Counted from the stretch's first letter, positions 1-5,106 are shown. The stretch is DNA of 5,366 nt from JABMMZ01 sp044368575 (GCA_044368575.1 JBIPPH010000069.1:1-5366), one strand, 5' to 3'. Translations and numbers: made by a program. The notes: generated by a model from the sequence alone, not told the origin.

Positions 1-201
1 GGTTACTGGGCCATTTACCCCTGCTCCAACGATGGCGCTTCTGAAAGCAGCCCAAGTTTGATAATTAGTGCCTGCAGTTGCTTGCGTATTGTCGATGGTG
101 TAAGAACCAGACATTTGCGCAAACGCAGAGCTCATGAATCCCGTGCAGAGCAGTAAGAATACCATTCTGAGGAATCGTTTTGGTTGGTAAATTTTTCTCA
201 T
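1..201 (-). CDS. Secreted adhesin-like surface protein, N-terminal end only
   Basis: Only the first 67 codons are inside the window; the gene continues past the left edge. The ATG at 199-201 opens a classic signal peptide: basic n-region (residues 1-12, with R2, K3, K8, R9, R12), hydrophobic core MVFLLLCTGF (13-22), and the cleavage site AFA (26-28) before Q29. A glutamine straight after the cleavage site is common in Bacteroidota. The mature N-terminus contains SGSYTIDNTQA and, a few residues on, FRSAIVGAGVNGPVT. This resembles the opening of the large repeat-rich surface proteins of Bacteroidota that often start with GTYTID and continue to GPVT, many of them exported by the type IX secretion system. 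The C-terminal sorting domain that would prove this lies outside the window. A strong promoter sits just upstream, so the gene is probably transcribed on its own. Reading frame and signal peptide are secure; the adhesin role is inferred. Confidence 0.8.
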   Translation of the reverse strand, partial: MRKIYQPKRFLRMVFLLLCTGFMSSAFAQMSGSYTIDNTQATAGTNYQTWAAFRSAIVGAGVNGPVT

Positions 202-244
202 AATGAAATAGAATTTATATTGTATTGTTCTTTGTTTAACCCTC

Positions 245-275
245 CAAATATAAAAATGATTTTTGAAACACCAAA
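245..275 (-). promoter_or_regulatory. Bacteroidota-type promoter for the secreted-protein gene
   Basis: On the minus strand, TTTG (272-275) is followed after exactly 19 bp by TATATTTG (245-252). This is a full match to the Bacteroidota sigma-70 consensus of TTTG at -33 and TAnnTTTG at -7. Transcription would begin near 237-240, giving a leader of roughly 37-40 nt before the ATG at 201. The leader has no Shine-Dalgarno sequence and is A/T rich, as is usual in this phylum. Position, spacing and orientation all suit the downstream secreted-protein gene. Confidence 0.75.
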
Positions 276-389
276 TTTTAACCGAAAAATATTTGCAGTA
301 TATCCCCCAAAAAACCACCCTTTGTCGTTAAAATAATATACTTTTAATAAAATCATATATTGTTTTAAAAAATATTAAATTCATAAATG

Positions 390-425
390 GTAAATCATTT
401 ACTATTGATAATCAGTGAGTTAACT
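390..425. repeat. Cluster of three short palindromes
   Basis: Three perfect inverted repeats lie side by side: GTAAATCATTTAC (390-402, six-base arms around one base), TGATAATCA (406-414, four-base arms around one base) and AGTTAACT (418-425). They lie about 115 bp or more upstream of the -33 box of the secreted-protein gene and about 130 bp downstream of comEC. They could be binding sites for dimeric regulators, but the background is very AT rich and such palindromes arise by chance. The one-base spacers make them poor hairpins, so a terminator role is unlikely. Confidence 0.35.
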
Positions 426-552
426 TGTTTCGATCAATGGTTTAAAGATGTAGAAAAATTGATTTATCTAAGCGATTGATGAAAATACTAACAGTTTATT
501 CTATGTTTTTTAAAATTGTCAACAAAAGGTCAAATAATAAAACAAAAGCATT

Positions 553-2133
553 TTACAAATTGCCTAAATGGGTAAAACAATTCTCTAAAACCTGTTTCCA
601 GATTAAAAAACCAATTAAAACCGCTAAACCAATTTGCAATACTTTGATTTTTTTTTCTGAGAGGCCAAAGAATATCAATATTGAAATCACATAGAGTAAA
701 GTCAATTCAATAATCGAACTTGAATGAAATGAATATACAGCAAAAGGCCATTGACTTATGATGGTCATAATATAGTTGCCAATTTGAATGATCAAAGTGA
801 TGGACTTTGCCAAACATAAAACTATATTCTCAAAATGGATTAGGGGAATACATATTATTAAGGCAACCAATAATATCGAATACAAAGGTACTATTAATAG
901 ATTGGCTATAACACTATATACAGGGTATTGAAGGAAGTAGTACCAAGCAATTTCAAAACTTAAATATTGAGCAGAAATACTCATATTGAGACTGTCGAGT
1001 AGCCATTTTTTAATGCCTTTGTGATGTGTGTACGAACTTTGTAGCTTGGGAAAAACCAGTAGAATCCCCAAGACGGCCGTGAATGACAATTGAAATCCTA
1101 TTTCAAATAATGTAAAGGGGTTGCCAATTAACATGATGAGCGCTGTTGCTAATAGGGTATTAATGGCTTGGCCTTTTCTGTTAAATGCTTCAGATAAAAT
1201 GACTATAGTGCACATAACTGTTGCTCTTAGCACTGAAGCAGAGGCGCCTGTCATAAAACAATACAACCATAAAACACTGATGCATATTATATAGTATATG
1301 TTAGCTCCTAAACGGTTTTTTTTTAACCATTTTAAACCGAAACTTAGAAGACTAAAAAGTATGGCAGCATGCATTCCGCTTACTGCTAGTACATGTAAAG
1401 TGCCAGTTGTTTGCATAAGCTTTGTAGTTAGTGGGGGGACAAAGTCTTTGGAGCCAATCAATATGGCTGCTACCATGCCTTGCATGTCTTTGTCGAAATA
1501 GGGGTTCAATGATTTTAAAACCCATTGACTCATCTGATGCGTAAGATTCAAATGAAGTAACTTATGGTTTAAGGGGCTAATGGCTTTTATCTGAAGCATA
1601 TCGGCTAAGTTGTTTGGTCTCATCCAAGCATTTAAACTTTTTTTTCGAGACTGCTTAATGCCTTTTGCTTCAATCATGTACCATCGCCCATCAGCGGAAA
1701 TGTGTTTTAATTTTAATGGGCATTTTATCCTGATTTTCCCCCTGAATCTTTCCCATTGATTGTTTTGCCAAACAGCTTTTACCTCTGCCGTAAGTACTTG
1801 TTGATCATCTTTTACTTTTACCCATTCACGCGTTTCAATGACCCAATAGTTGGCTTCGTTAGCTTGAACATAATGTCTGAAAGCCCATTGACTTTGTTTG
1901 GATTGAATCAATGTGGCCGCAGATAGTACAATTAACGATTGCCAGCAAACAGATTGCCAAAAAGCTTTTAGAGTGAGTTGTTTTACATAATTTGATAAAA
2001 CCCACGCAATGAGGGCAAATCCAACAATACTATAAAAGACAGGCCAAGACTCTTGAGCATAATAGCCAACGACAAAACCAAAAGTCAGTGGAATCAATAA
2101 CCTGGCCATAGGAACACTATGCCAGTTGATCAT
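553..2133 (-). CDS. comEC: ComEC/Rec2-family competence protein, DNA-uptake channel
   Basis: Polytopic inner-membrane protein of 526 residues, predicted to carry single-stranded DNA across the cytoplasmic membrane during transformation. Two or three membrane segments at the N-terminus (about 9-76, including ARLLIPLTFGF) precede a soluble region at about 95-190 that fits the DUF4131 OB-fold position. The Competence core follows at about 210-480. Its family hallmarks are GTLHVLAVSGMH (244-255), GASASVLRA (296-304), GFQLSFTAVLGI (346-357) and a QYPVYSVIANLLIVPLY stretch (402-418). The protein ends soon after the last helix (about 498-513), so the C-terminal metallo-beta-lactamase-like domain found in longer ComEC proteins is absent. 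The ATG at 2131-2133 is 19 nt after the stop of the preceding gene, implying co-transcription; no Shine-Dalgarno is present. Three A8-A9 tracts occur in the coding strand. Family assignment is firm; active DNA uptake is inferred. Confidence 0.92.
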   Translation of the reverse strand: MINWHSVPMARLLIPLTFGFVVGYYAQESWPVFYSIVGFALIAWVLSNYVKQLTLKAFWQSVCWQSLIVLSAATLIQSKQSQWAFRHYVQANEANYWVIETREWVKVKDDQQVLTAEVKAVWQNNQWERFRGKIRIKCPLKLKHISADGRWYMIEAKGIKQSRKKSLNAWMRPNNLADMLQIKAISPLNHKLLHLNLTHQMSQWVLKSLNPYFDKDMQGMVAAILIGSKDFVPPLTTKLMQTTGTLHVLAVSGMHAAILFSLLSFGLKWLKKNRLGANIYYIICISVLWLYCFMTGASASVLRATVMCTIVILSEAFNRKGQAINTLLATALIMLIGNPFTLFEIGFQLSFTAVLGILLVFPKLQSSYTHHKGIKKWLLDSLNMSISAQYLSFEIAWYYFLQYPVYSVIANLLIVPLYSILLVALIICIPLIHFENIVLCLAKSITLIIQIGNYIMTIISQWPFAVYSFHSSSIIELTLLYVISILIFFGLSEKKIKVLQIGLAVLIGFLIWKQVLENCFTHLGNL

Positions 2134-2152
2134 AAAAAGGAATTAATTTAAA

Positions 2153-2845
2153 TTATAAGAAGCGTCTTCTCACTAGACTGAAAAATTCAGCGGCTAATTT
2201 TTCTTGTTCATTCCAATTGAATTGGCCACTGATATTGGCTTCAATATATTGTGTGGCATCATCATAGGATTTAGCCTCTTGTATGGTTTGAATACTGTTT
2301 TTGTACAATTCGGCTTGACCATCAAACAAGGCATTGATGAACTCAAATTTTTTACTGATTGAAATGGCTTTGCTTAAGTCAGCAATTGGCGTTTCTTTTT
2401 GTTTGTCAACCACATTAACGGCTGCTTCTTTTGCCTTATTGAGCTTCTCAACCAAGGGAACAGGTGTTTCTGTAGTGGTCTCCTTTACAGGGTGAGTGGC
2501 TTCAACAATGATTGATTCAGGTATGTCTTGAACAATGTTTTCTTGGACTTCAGGTGCTTGCTCTTCAATGATTGGCTCAGCTACTGTTTCAATGATGGTT
2601 TCTGTTACAGGTTCAATAATTGCAGTAGCTTGAATTTCTGTACTAGGTTCTTCCATAATGAGGTTATCCAATCTAAGTCCTGGAATGGCGTAATGACCTT
2701 TTTCTAATCCAAGCGATTCGATAGTGTGGAACAAATCTATACAAGATTGTCGCATAATGGCTTTATTGAATTCAATGTTTTCTTTGCTTTCAATTTGTTT
2801 GTAAGCCGCTTCAATTTGAGCAATTAGTTGGGGTACAGATCTCAT
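2153..2845 (-). CDS. Conserved hypothetical protein with disordered acidic middle
   Basis: A 230-residue protein with no signal peptide or membrane segment, so probably cytoplasmic. It has three parts. Residues 1-60 look helical and fairly conserved in character (QLIAQIEAAYKQIE, then CIDLFHTIESLGL). Residues 64-150 are low complexity, rich in E, T, P, I and V, with loosely repeated IIE-containing units, and are probably disordered. Residues 155-230 form a compact helical end with DLSKAISISKKFEFINALF (156-174), a YDDATQYIE helix (194-202) and the terminal SLVRRRFL. I recognise this C-terminal pattern from hypothetical proteins of Bacteroidota but know no function for it. It is the first gene of a unit with comEC (19-nt gap) and is divergent from tdk. 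The ATG at 2843-2845 is the likely start because the helical N-terminus begins there. It may be a scaffold or tether, but that is speculation. Confidence 0.82.
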   Translation of the reverse strand: MRSVPQLIAQIEAAYKQIESKENIEFNKAIMRQSCIDLFHTIESLGLEKGHYAIPGLRLDNLIMEEPSTEIQATAIIEPVTETIIETVAEPIIEEQAPEVQENIVQDIPESIIVEATHPVKETTTETPVPLVEKLNKAKEAAVNVVDKQKETPIADLSKAISISKKFEFINALFDGQAELYKNSIQTIQEAKSYDDATQYIEANISGQFNWNEQEKLAAEFFSLVRRRFL

Positions 2846-2865
2846 GGTATTGGTCAGAAATATGG

Positions 2866-2916
2866 ATTCAATATTAAGTAATTTTTTATACAGCTTAGAA
2901 CAAATTATTCAATATT
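2866..2916. repeat. Ten-bp direct repeat pair in divergent promoter region
   Basis: ATTCAATATT occurs at 2866-2875 and again at 2907-2916, 41 bp apart, close to four turns of the helix. The left copy overlaps the candidate -7 box reading left and the right copy overlaps the -7 box of tdk. The arrangement suits a shared operator for a divergent promoter pair. Against this, the word is AT rich, and a closely similar TTCAATATTAA recurs at 3476-3486 inside the tdk 3' end, so chance is possible. Confidence 0.4.
2869..2904 (-). promoter_or_regulatory. Possible promoter for the hypothetical-comEC unit
   Basis: On the minus strand TAATATTG (2869-2876) matches the Bacteroidota -7 box TAnnTTTG with one mismatch and lies 23 bp before the ATG of the 230-residue protein. 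A TTTG at 2901-2904 could serve as the -33 box, but the gap of 24 bp is longer than usual. This is a weak candidate, listed because it is the best I can find in the divergent spacer in this direction. Confidence 0.35.
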
Positions 2917-2920
2917 TTTG
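2913..2920 (+). promoter_or_regulatory. Minus-7 promoter element for tdk
   Basis: TATTTTTG matches the Bacteroidota -7 consensus TAnnTTTG at every fixed position and ends 24 bp before the ATG of tdk, which would give a leader of about 20 nt. No TTTG lies at the expected -33 distance; the region around 2882-2890 is only T/A rich. The promoter may therefore be weak or need an activator. No Shine-Dalgarno precedes the tdk start. Confidence 0.5.
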
Positions 2921-2944
2921 TAGCTGAACCAAATCCTTGTTGTT

Positions 2945-3493
2945 ATGAGTCAAAGCGGTGAATTAATAGTGTTTTATGGTTGTATGTTTTCTGGTAAAAC
3001 GACTGCCTTGATTGATTATATCAGCAAACGCCAATTAAAACCCAATGAGTTCATTGTCTTAAAACCAGAAATTGATTTCCGAGCAGGTAAAAATAAAATC
3101 TCTACACATGACGGTAAAGTGCACGACTGCATTGCTTATAGTTCTGGCATGGAATTACAAGATTTAATTAGCCCTTTTACCAAGTTAATCGCCATTGATG
3201 AAGCTCAATTTTTTGACAAATTAATTTTGAGTGAATTGCGCCGTTACCTTAACAAAGGTATTGATGTGGCTGTGTCAGGATTAGATAAAGATTATAGAGC
3301 TAGGCCATTTGGGATTATTCCAAACCTCATTGAGATGGCCCATCACAAGCACCACCTAAAAGCTGTTTGTCAACAATGTGGAGCAGATGCTGAATACAGT
3401 TACAGAATGACACAAAACCATGTGCTGGTATTAATTGGGGCAGAGAACCATTACGAACCCCGTTGCGAAAAGTGTTTCAATATTAATCAATAG
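2945..3493 (+). CDS. tdk: Thymidine kinase, type II
   Basis: Phosphorylates thymidine (and deoxyuridine) with ATP to give dTMP in the pyrimidine salvage pathway; cytosolic, typically a tetramer. At 182 residues it is the usual length. The P-loop is GCMFSGKT (12-19). The conserved substrate-side segment STHDGK is at 53-58. The Walker B-like motif IAIDEAQFF (82-90) contains E86, the expected catalytic base. GLDKDYRARPFG (112-123) follows, then the lasso-domain zinc site formed by C142, C145, C174 and C177. The nucleoside-binding tail IGAENHYEPRCEKCF (164-178) matches the family's G-x-x-x-x-Y pattern. All key residues are present, so it should be active. It is transcribed alone, divergently from the hypothetical-comEC unit and convergently with the Fe-S operon, whose last gene it overlaps by 11 bp. 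A good intrinsic terminator starts at its stop codon. Confidence 0.97.
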   Translation: MSQSGELIVFYGCMFSGKTTALIDYISKRQLKPNEFIVLKPEIDFRAGKNKISTHDGKVHDCIAYSSGMELQDLISPFTKLIAIDEAQFFDKLILSELRRYLNKGIDVAVSGLDKDYRARPFGIIPNLIEMAHHKHHLKAVCQQCGADAEYSYRMTQNHVLVLIGAENHYEPRCEKCFNINQ

Positions 3494-3719
3494 CCACTAC
3501 CGAACTTACTTCGGGTAAGGCTTTTTTGATCGCTTCTTCAATGCCAGCTTTCATAGTCATTTGACTCATTGAGCAACCACTGCAGGCGCCTAATAATCTT
3601 AAAGTAACTACTTGGTTTTCATCAATGTTCACAAATTCAACATCGCCGCCATCCATTTTTAAGAATGGTCTAACGGTGTTTAAAGCGTCTTCAATTTTAA
3701 TTAAACGTTCCTTACTCAT
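3483..3719 (-). CDS. NifU-like (Nfu-type) Fe-S cluster scaffold protein
   Basis: A 78-residue single-domain protein matching the NifU C-terminal (Nfu) domain. This domain holds or transfers Fe-S clusters between the assembly machinery and client proteins, usually by binding a [4Fe-4S] cluster between two subunits. The hallmark RPFLKMDGGDVEFV is at 17-30 and the ligand motif GACSGCSMS at 44-52, with the CxxC pair C46 and C49. The short length, with no A-type or extra domain, is common for stand-alone Nfu proteins in Bacteroidota. Its ATG at 3717-3719 is 5 bp beyond the stop of mrp, so the two are almost certainly co-transcribed and probably cooperate. The last 11 bp overlap the tdk 3' end, and codons for the C-terminal residues KKALPEVSSVVA also encode the tdk terminator on the other strand. 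I leave the symbol blank because several names are used for this family. Confidence 0.93.
   Translation of the reverse strand: MSKERLIKIEDALNTVRPFLKMDGGDVEFVNIDENQVVTLRLLGACSGCSMSQMTMKAGIEEAIKKALPEVSSVVAID
3493..3527 (+). terminator. Intrinsic terminator of tdk inside the NifU-like gene
   Basis: Beginning at the last base of the tdk stop codon, the plus strand can fold into a stem. GCC (3493-3495) pairs with GGC (3519-3521), TA (3498-3499) with TA (3516-3517), and CCGAA (3500-3504) with TTCGG (3510-3514), around the loop CTTAC. Six T residues (3522-3527) follow at once. This is the form of a rho-independent terminator reading rightward. The whole element lies within the last 15 or so codons of the oppositely oriented NifU-like gene. 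In the reverse direction the hairpin is followed only by TATTGATT, so termination that way should be weaker. Confidence 0.65.
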
Positions 3720-3724
3720 TGATA

Positions 3725-4768
3725 TTATAATTTGTTGTTGATGGCCAAAGACCTCACTAAATTGCCGGCAATTTCTGTAAAAAATTTTACATTTTCAGAA
3801 GTGTAAATGCTTTTTTCTGAATCGTCTTGAGTTCTTATAGGTAAACTACCTAATAGGCTTATCTGATGTTGTTCAAGTAATTGGTTTTTACCGCCCTCTC
3901 CAAATAAGTAGTACTGTTTGTCGGGTTGATCATTTGGTGTAAAGAAGGCCATGTTTTCAACCAAGCCAAGAATCGGCACATTCACTGCTGGTAATTCAAA
4001 CATTGAGCAGGCTCTGGAAGCATCCGCAACAGCTAGTTTTTGTGGTGTACTCACAATAACTGCACCGCTTAATGGAAGGTTTTGAACAAGTGTTAATTGG
4101 ACGTCTCCGGTACCTGGAGGTAAATCGATTATTAAATAATCTAAAGCACCCCAGTTAACACCATGCATAAATTGTTTGATGGCGGATGATACCATTGGTC
4201 CGCGCCAAACGATGGCTTCGTTGGGTTTAGATAAAAAGCCAATTGAAAATAATTTTATGCCGTTGGCTTCAATGGGTCTCATGAGTTCTTTGCCTTCCAC
4301 TAGATCCATCTCTACTAAAGCGTCTTCTACACCAAATAATAAAGGGATTGAAGGGCCGTAAATATCAGCATCTAAAATACCAACTTTAGCACCACTTTCA
4401 GCTAATACTACAGCCAAACCAGCTGCCACAGTTGATTTCCCTACGCCACCTTTGCCACTTGCAATGGCTATGGTGTTTTTAATGCCTGGCAATGTCTCAG
4501 CAATTTTGGAATGACCGGTTACTTCTGCAGTCATTTCAATTTGCAGTTGAATATCTGGTCCAATAAAATGTTGAATGGCATTTCTACAAGCCATTTCAAT
4601 ATGCTCTTTCATTGGGCAAGCAGGTGTAGTTAAAAACACTGAAAAACGCAATTGATTATTATCAATCGCTATATTTCTAATCATGCCCAAGCTGACTAAA
4701 TCCTTTTTTAAATCAGGATCATCTACATGTTTTAAAGCATCTAATACGGCTTGTTCTGTAAGTTTCAT
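3725..4768 (-). CDS. mrp: Mrp/ApbC-type Fe-S cluster carrier P-loop ATPase
   Basis: A 347-residue cytosolic ATPase of the Mrp/NBP35 family, which carries Fe-S clusters to apoproteins. Residues 1-80 are the MIP18 (DUF59) Fe-S assembly domain, with DPDLKKDLVSLGMI (17-30) and the TTPACPM motif around C51. The ParA-like ATPase follows: deviant Walker A GKGGVGKST (105-113, signature lysine K106), DADIYGPS (133-140), WRGPM (188-192), DLPPGTGD (215-222) and TPQKLAVAD (241-249). After VENMAFF (270-276) most Mrp proteins have a CxxC that bridges a cluster between subunits; here the stretch reads TPNDQPDKQYYLFGEGG with no cysteine. I recall similar cysteine-free versions in other Bacteroidota, so this is probably lineage-typical, not damage. 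The only cysteines are C51, C61 and C254. The start overlaps the upstream stop as ATGA, and the NifU-like gene follows after 5 bp. Confidence 0.95.
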   Translation of the reverse strand: MKLTEQAVLDALKHVDDPDLKKDLVSLGMIRNIAIDNNQLRFSVFLTTPACPMKEHIEMACRNAIQHFIGPDIQLQIEMTAEVTGHSKIAETLPGIKNTIAIASGKGGVGKSTVAAGLAVVLAESGAKVGILDADIYGPSIPLLFGVEDALVEMDLVEGKELMRPIEANGIKLFSIGFLSKPNEAIVWRGPMVSSAIKQFMHGVNWGALDYLIIDLPPGTGDVQLTLVQNLPLSGAVIVSTPQKLAVADASRACSMFELPAVNVPILGLVENMAFFTPNDQPDKQYYLFGEGGKNQLLEQHQISLLGSLPIRTQDDSEKSIYTSENVKFFTEIAGNLVRSLAINNKL

Positions 4769-4782
4769 TTTGATTTTTTTTT
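4765..4782 (-). other. A9 slippery tract and ATGA stop/start junction
   Basis: In the coding strand the last codons of the small membrane protein are TTT AAA AAA AAA TCA AAA TGA. The A9 run (4774-4782) contains the heptamer A AAA AAA in the correct phase for -1 ribosomal slippage. The stop TGA shares ATGA with the mrp start. After a -1 slip the ribosome would read ATC AAA ATG and continue in the mrp frame with no intervening stop. No Shine-Dalgarno stimulator is visible, and a stimulatory structure was not evaluated. The sequence facts are secure; any frameshifting is hypothetical. Confidence 0.6.
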
Positions 4783-5064
4783 AAAGGGGTTTAGGCGCTT
4801 AAAAAAACGCTTCTCGAACTCAAAGAAAAATTTGAATTGACCAAATAGAAAGCCATAGCCTAATAACATTATGTTATATATGGGGAGCACTGCAATGTAG
4901 AAAAGCCATCTCTCATTTCCGGGAGATTGATTGCTAATGCCAATTGCATGTTTAAGCAAAATAACGCTGCTGCCAGTGCATGCAAATACTAAAAGTACTA
5001 ATAGCACTTGTTTTACAGATTTTAGCTGCCAACGTTCTTGTAGTGTTTTAATAAAAGAGGACAT
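4765..5064 (-). CDS. Small two-helix membrane protein upstream of mrp
   Basis: A 99-residue protein with a basic amphipathic N-terminus (1-18), one hydrophobic segment at about 18-37 (QVLLVLLVFACTGSSVILL), a short loop, a second segment at about 54-75 (FYIAVLPIYNIMLLGYGFLF), and a strongly basic tail (GQFKFFFEFEKRFFKRLNP, then KKKSK). It is probably an inner-membrane protein with both ends in the cytoplasm by the positive-inside rule. The FGQF-FF-F-KRF pattern after the second helix recalls a small uncharacterised Bacteroidota family (possibly DUF6787); I am not certain of that name and no function is known to me. The stop codon TGA overlaps the ATG of mrp (ATGA, 4765-4768), indicating translational coupling, and 42 bp separate it from the upstream PorV/PorQ-like gene. 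That spacer (5065-5106) shows no convincing promoter. A membrane anchor or partner for the Fe-S proteins is conceivable but unproven. Confidence 0.85.
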   Translation of the reverse strand: MSSFIKTLQERWQLKSVKQVLLVLLVFACTGSSVILLKHAIGISNQSPGNERWLFYIAVLPIYNIMLLGYGFLFGQFKFFFEFEKRFFKRLNPFKKKSK

Positions 5065-5106
5065 TGCTTAAAGGCCTGCGAAATTAATCTAATTGGCTTT
5101 TAAAAC

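Larger units (their letters stand above)
202..552. other. AT-rich intergenic region downstream of comEC
   Basis: This 351-bp gap separates the stop codon of comEC from the start of the secreted-protein gene, both on the minus strand. I find no credible gene in it. A short frame starting near 476 on the plus strand runs antisense into the comEC 3' end and looks spurious. The identifiable contents are the promoter at 245-275, a G-tract patch on the minus strand at 304-320, and three short palindromes at 390-425. No GC-rich hairpin with a U-tract that would terminate comEC is visible. Reading on past the comEC stop meets further stops soon in the frames I checked, so there is no obvious decayed C-terminal domain. 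Confidence 0.7.

Noticed and set aside
115..201. Lipoprotein signal around C19 of the secreted protein
   Set aside because: The residues before the cysteine are LLL, with no small residue at -1, and a clear signal peptidase I site AFA-Q follows at 26-29.
390..402. Palindrome GTAAATCATTTAC as a terminator of comEC
   Set aside because: The arms are AT only with a one-base spacer, no U-tract follows directly, and it lies 150 bp beyond the stop codon.
476..694. Plus-strand reading frame of 72 codons with TTG/ATG start
   Set aside because: Most of it is antisense to the 3' end of comEC, the composition is lysine-rich low complexity, and it has no recognisable domain or promoter.
1298..1501. Plus-strand reading frame of 67 codons
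   Set aside because: Wholly antisense to conserved ComEC motifs (GTLHVLAVSGMH region), so it is a shadow frame.
2480..2650. Tandem DNA repeat in the linker of the 230-residue protein
   Set aside because: The units are degenerate in sequence and length at DNA level; only the amino-acid composition is repetitive.
3435..3475. GGGG/CCCC pairing on the minus strand beyond the NifU-like stop as a terminator
   Set aside because: The loop would be about 17 nt, the stem only 4 bp, and no U-tract follows.
4176..4361. Plus-strand reading frame of 61 codons
   Set aside because: Wholly antisense to the conserved Mrp ATPase core and without features of its own.
5065..5106. Promoter for the small membrane protein and mrp
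   Set aside because: Minus-strand TAATTTCG resembles the -7 box with one mismatch, but no TTTG occurs at a suitable distance upstream; read-through from the upstream gene is simpler.
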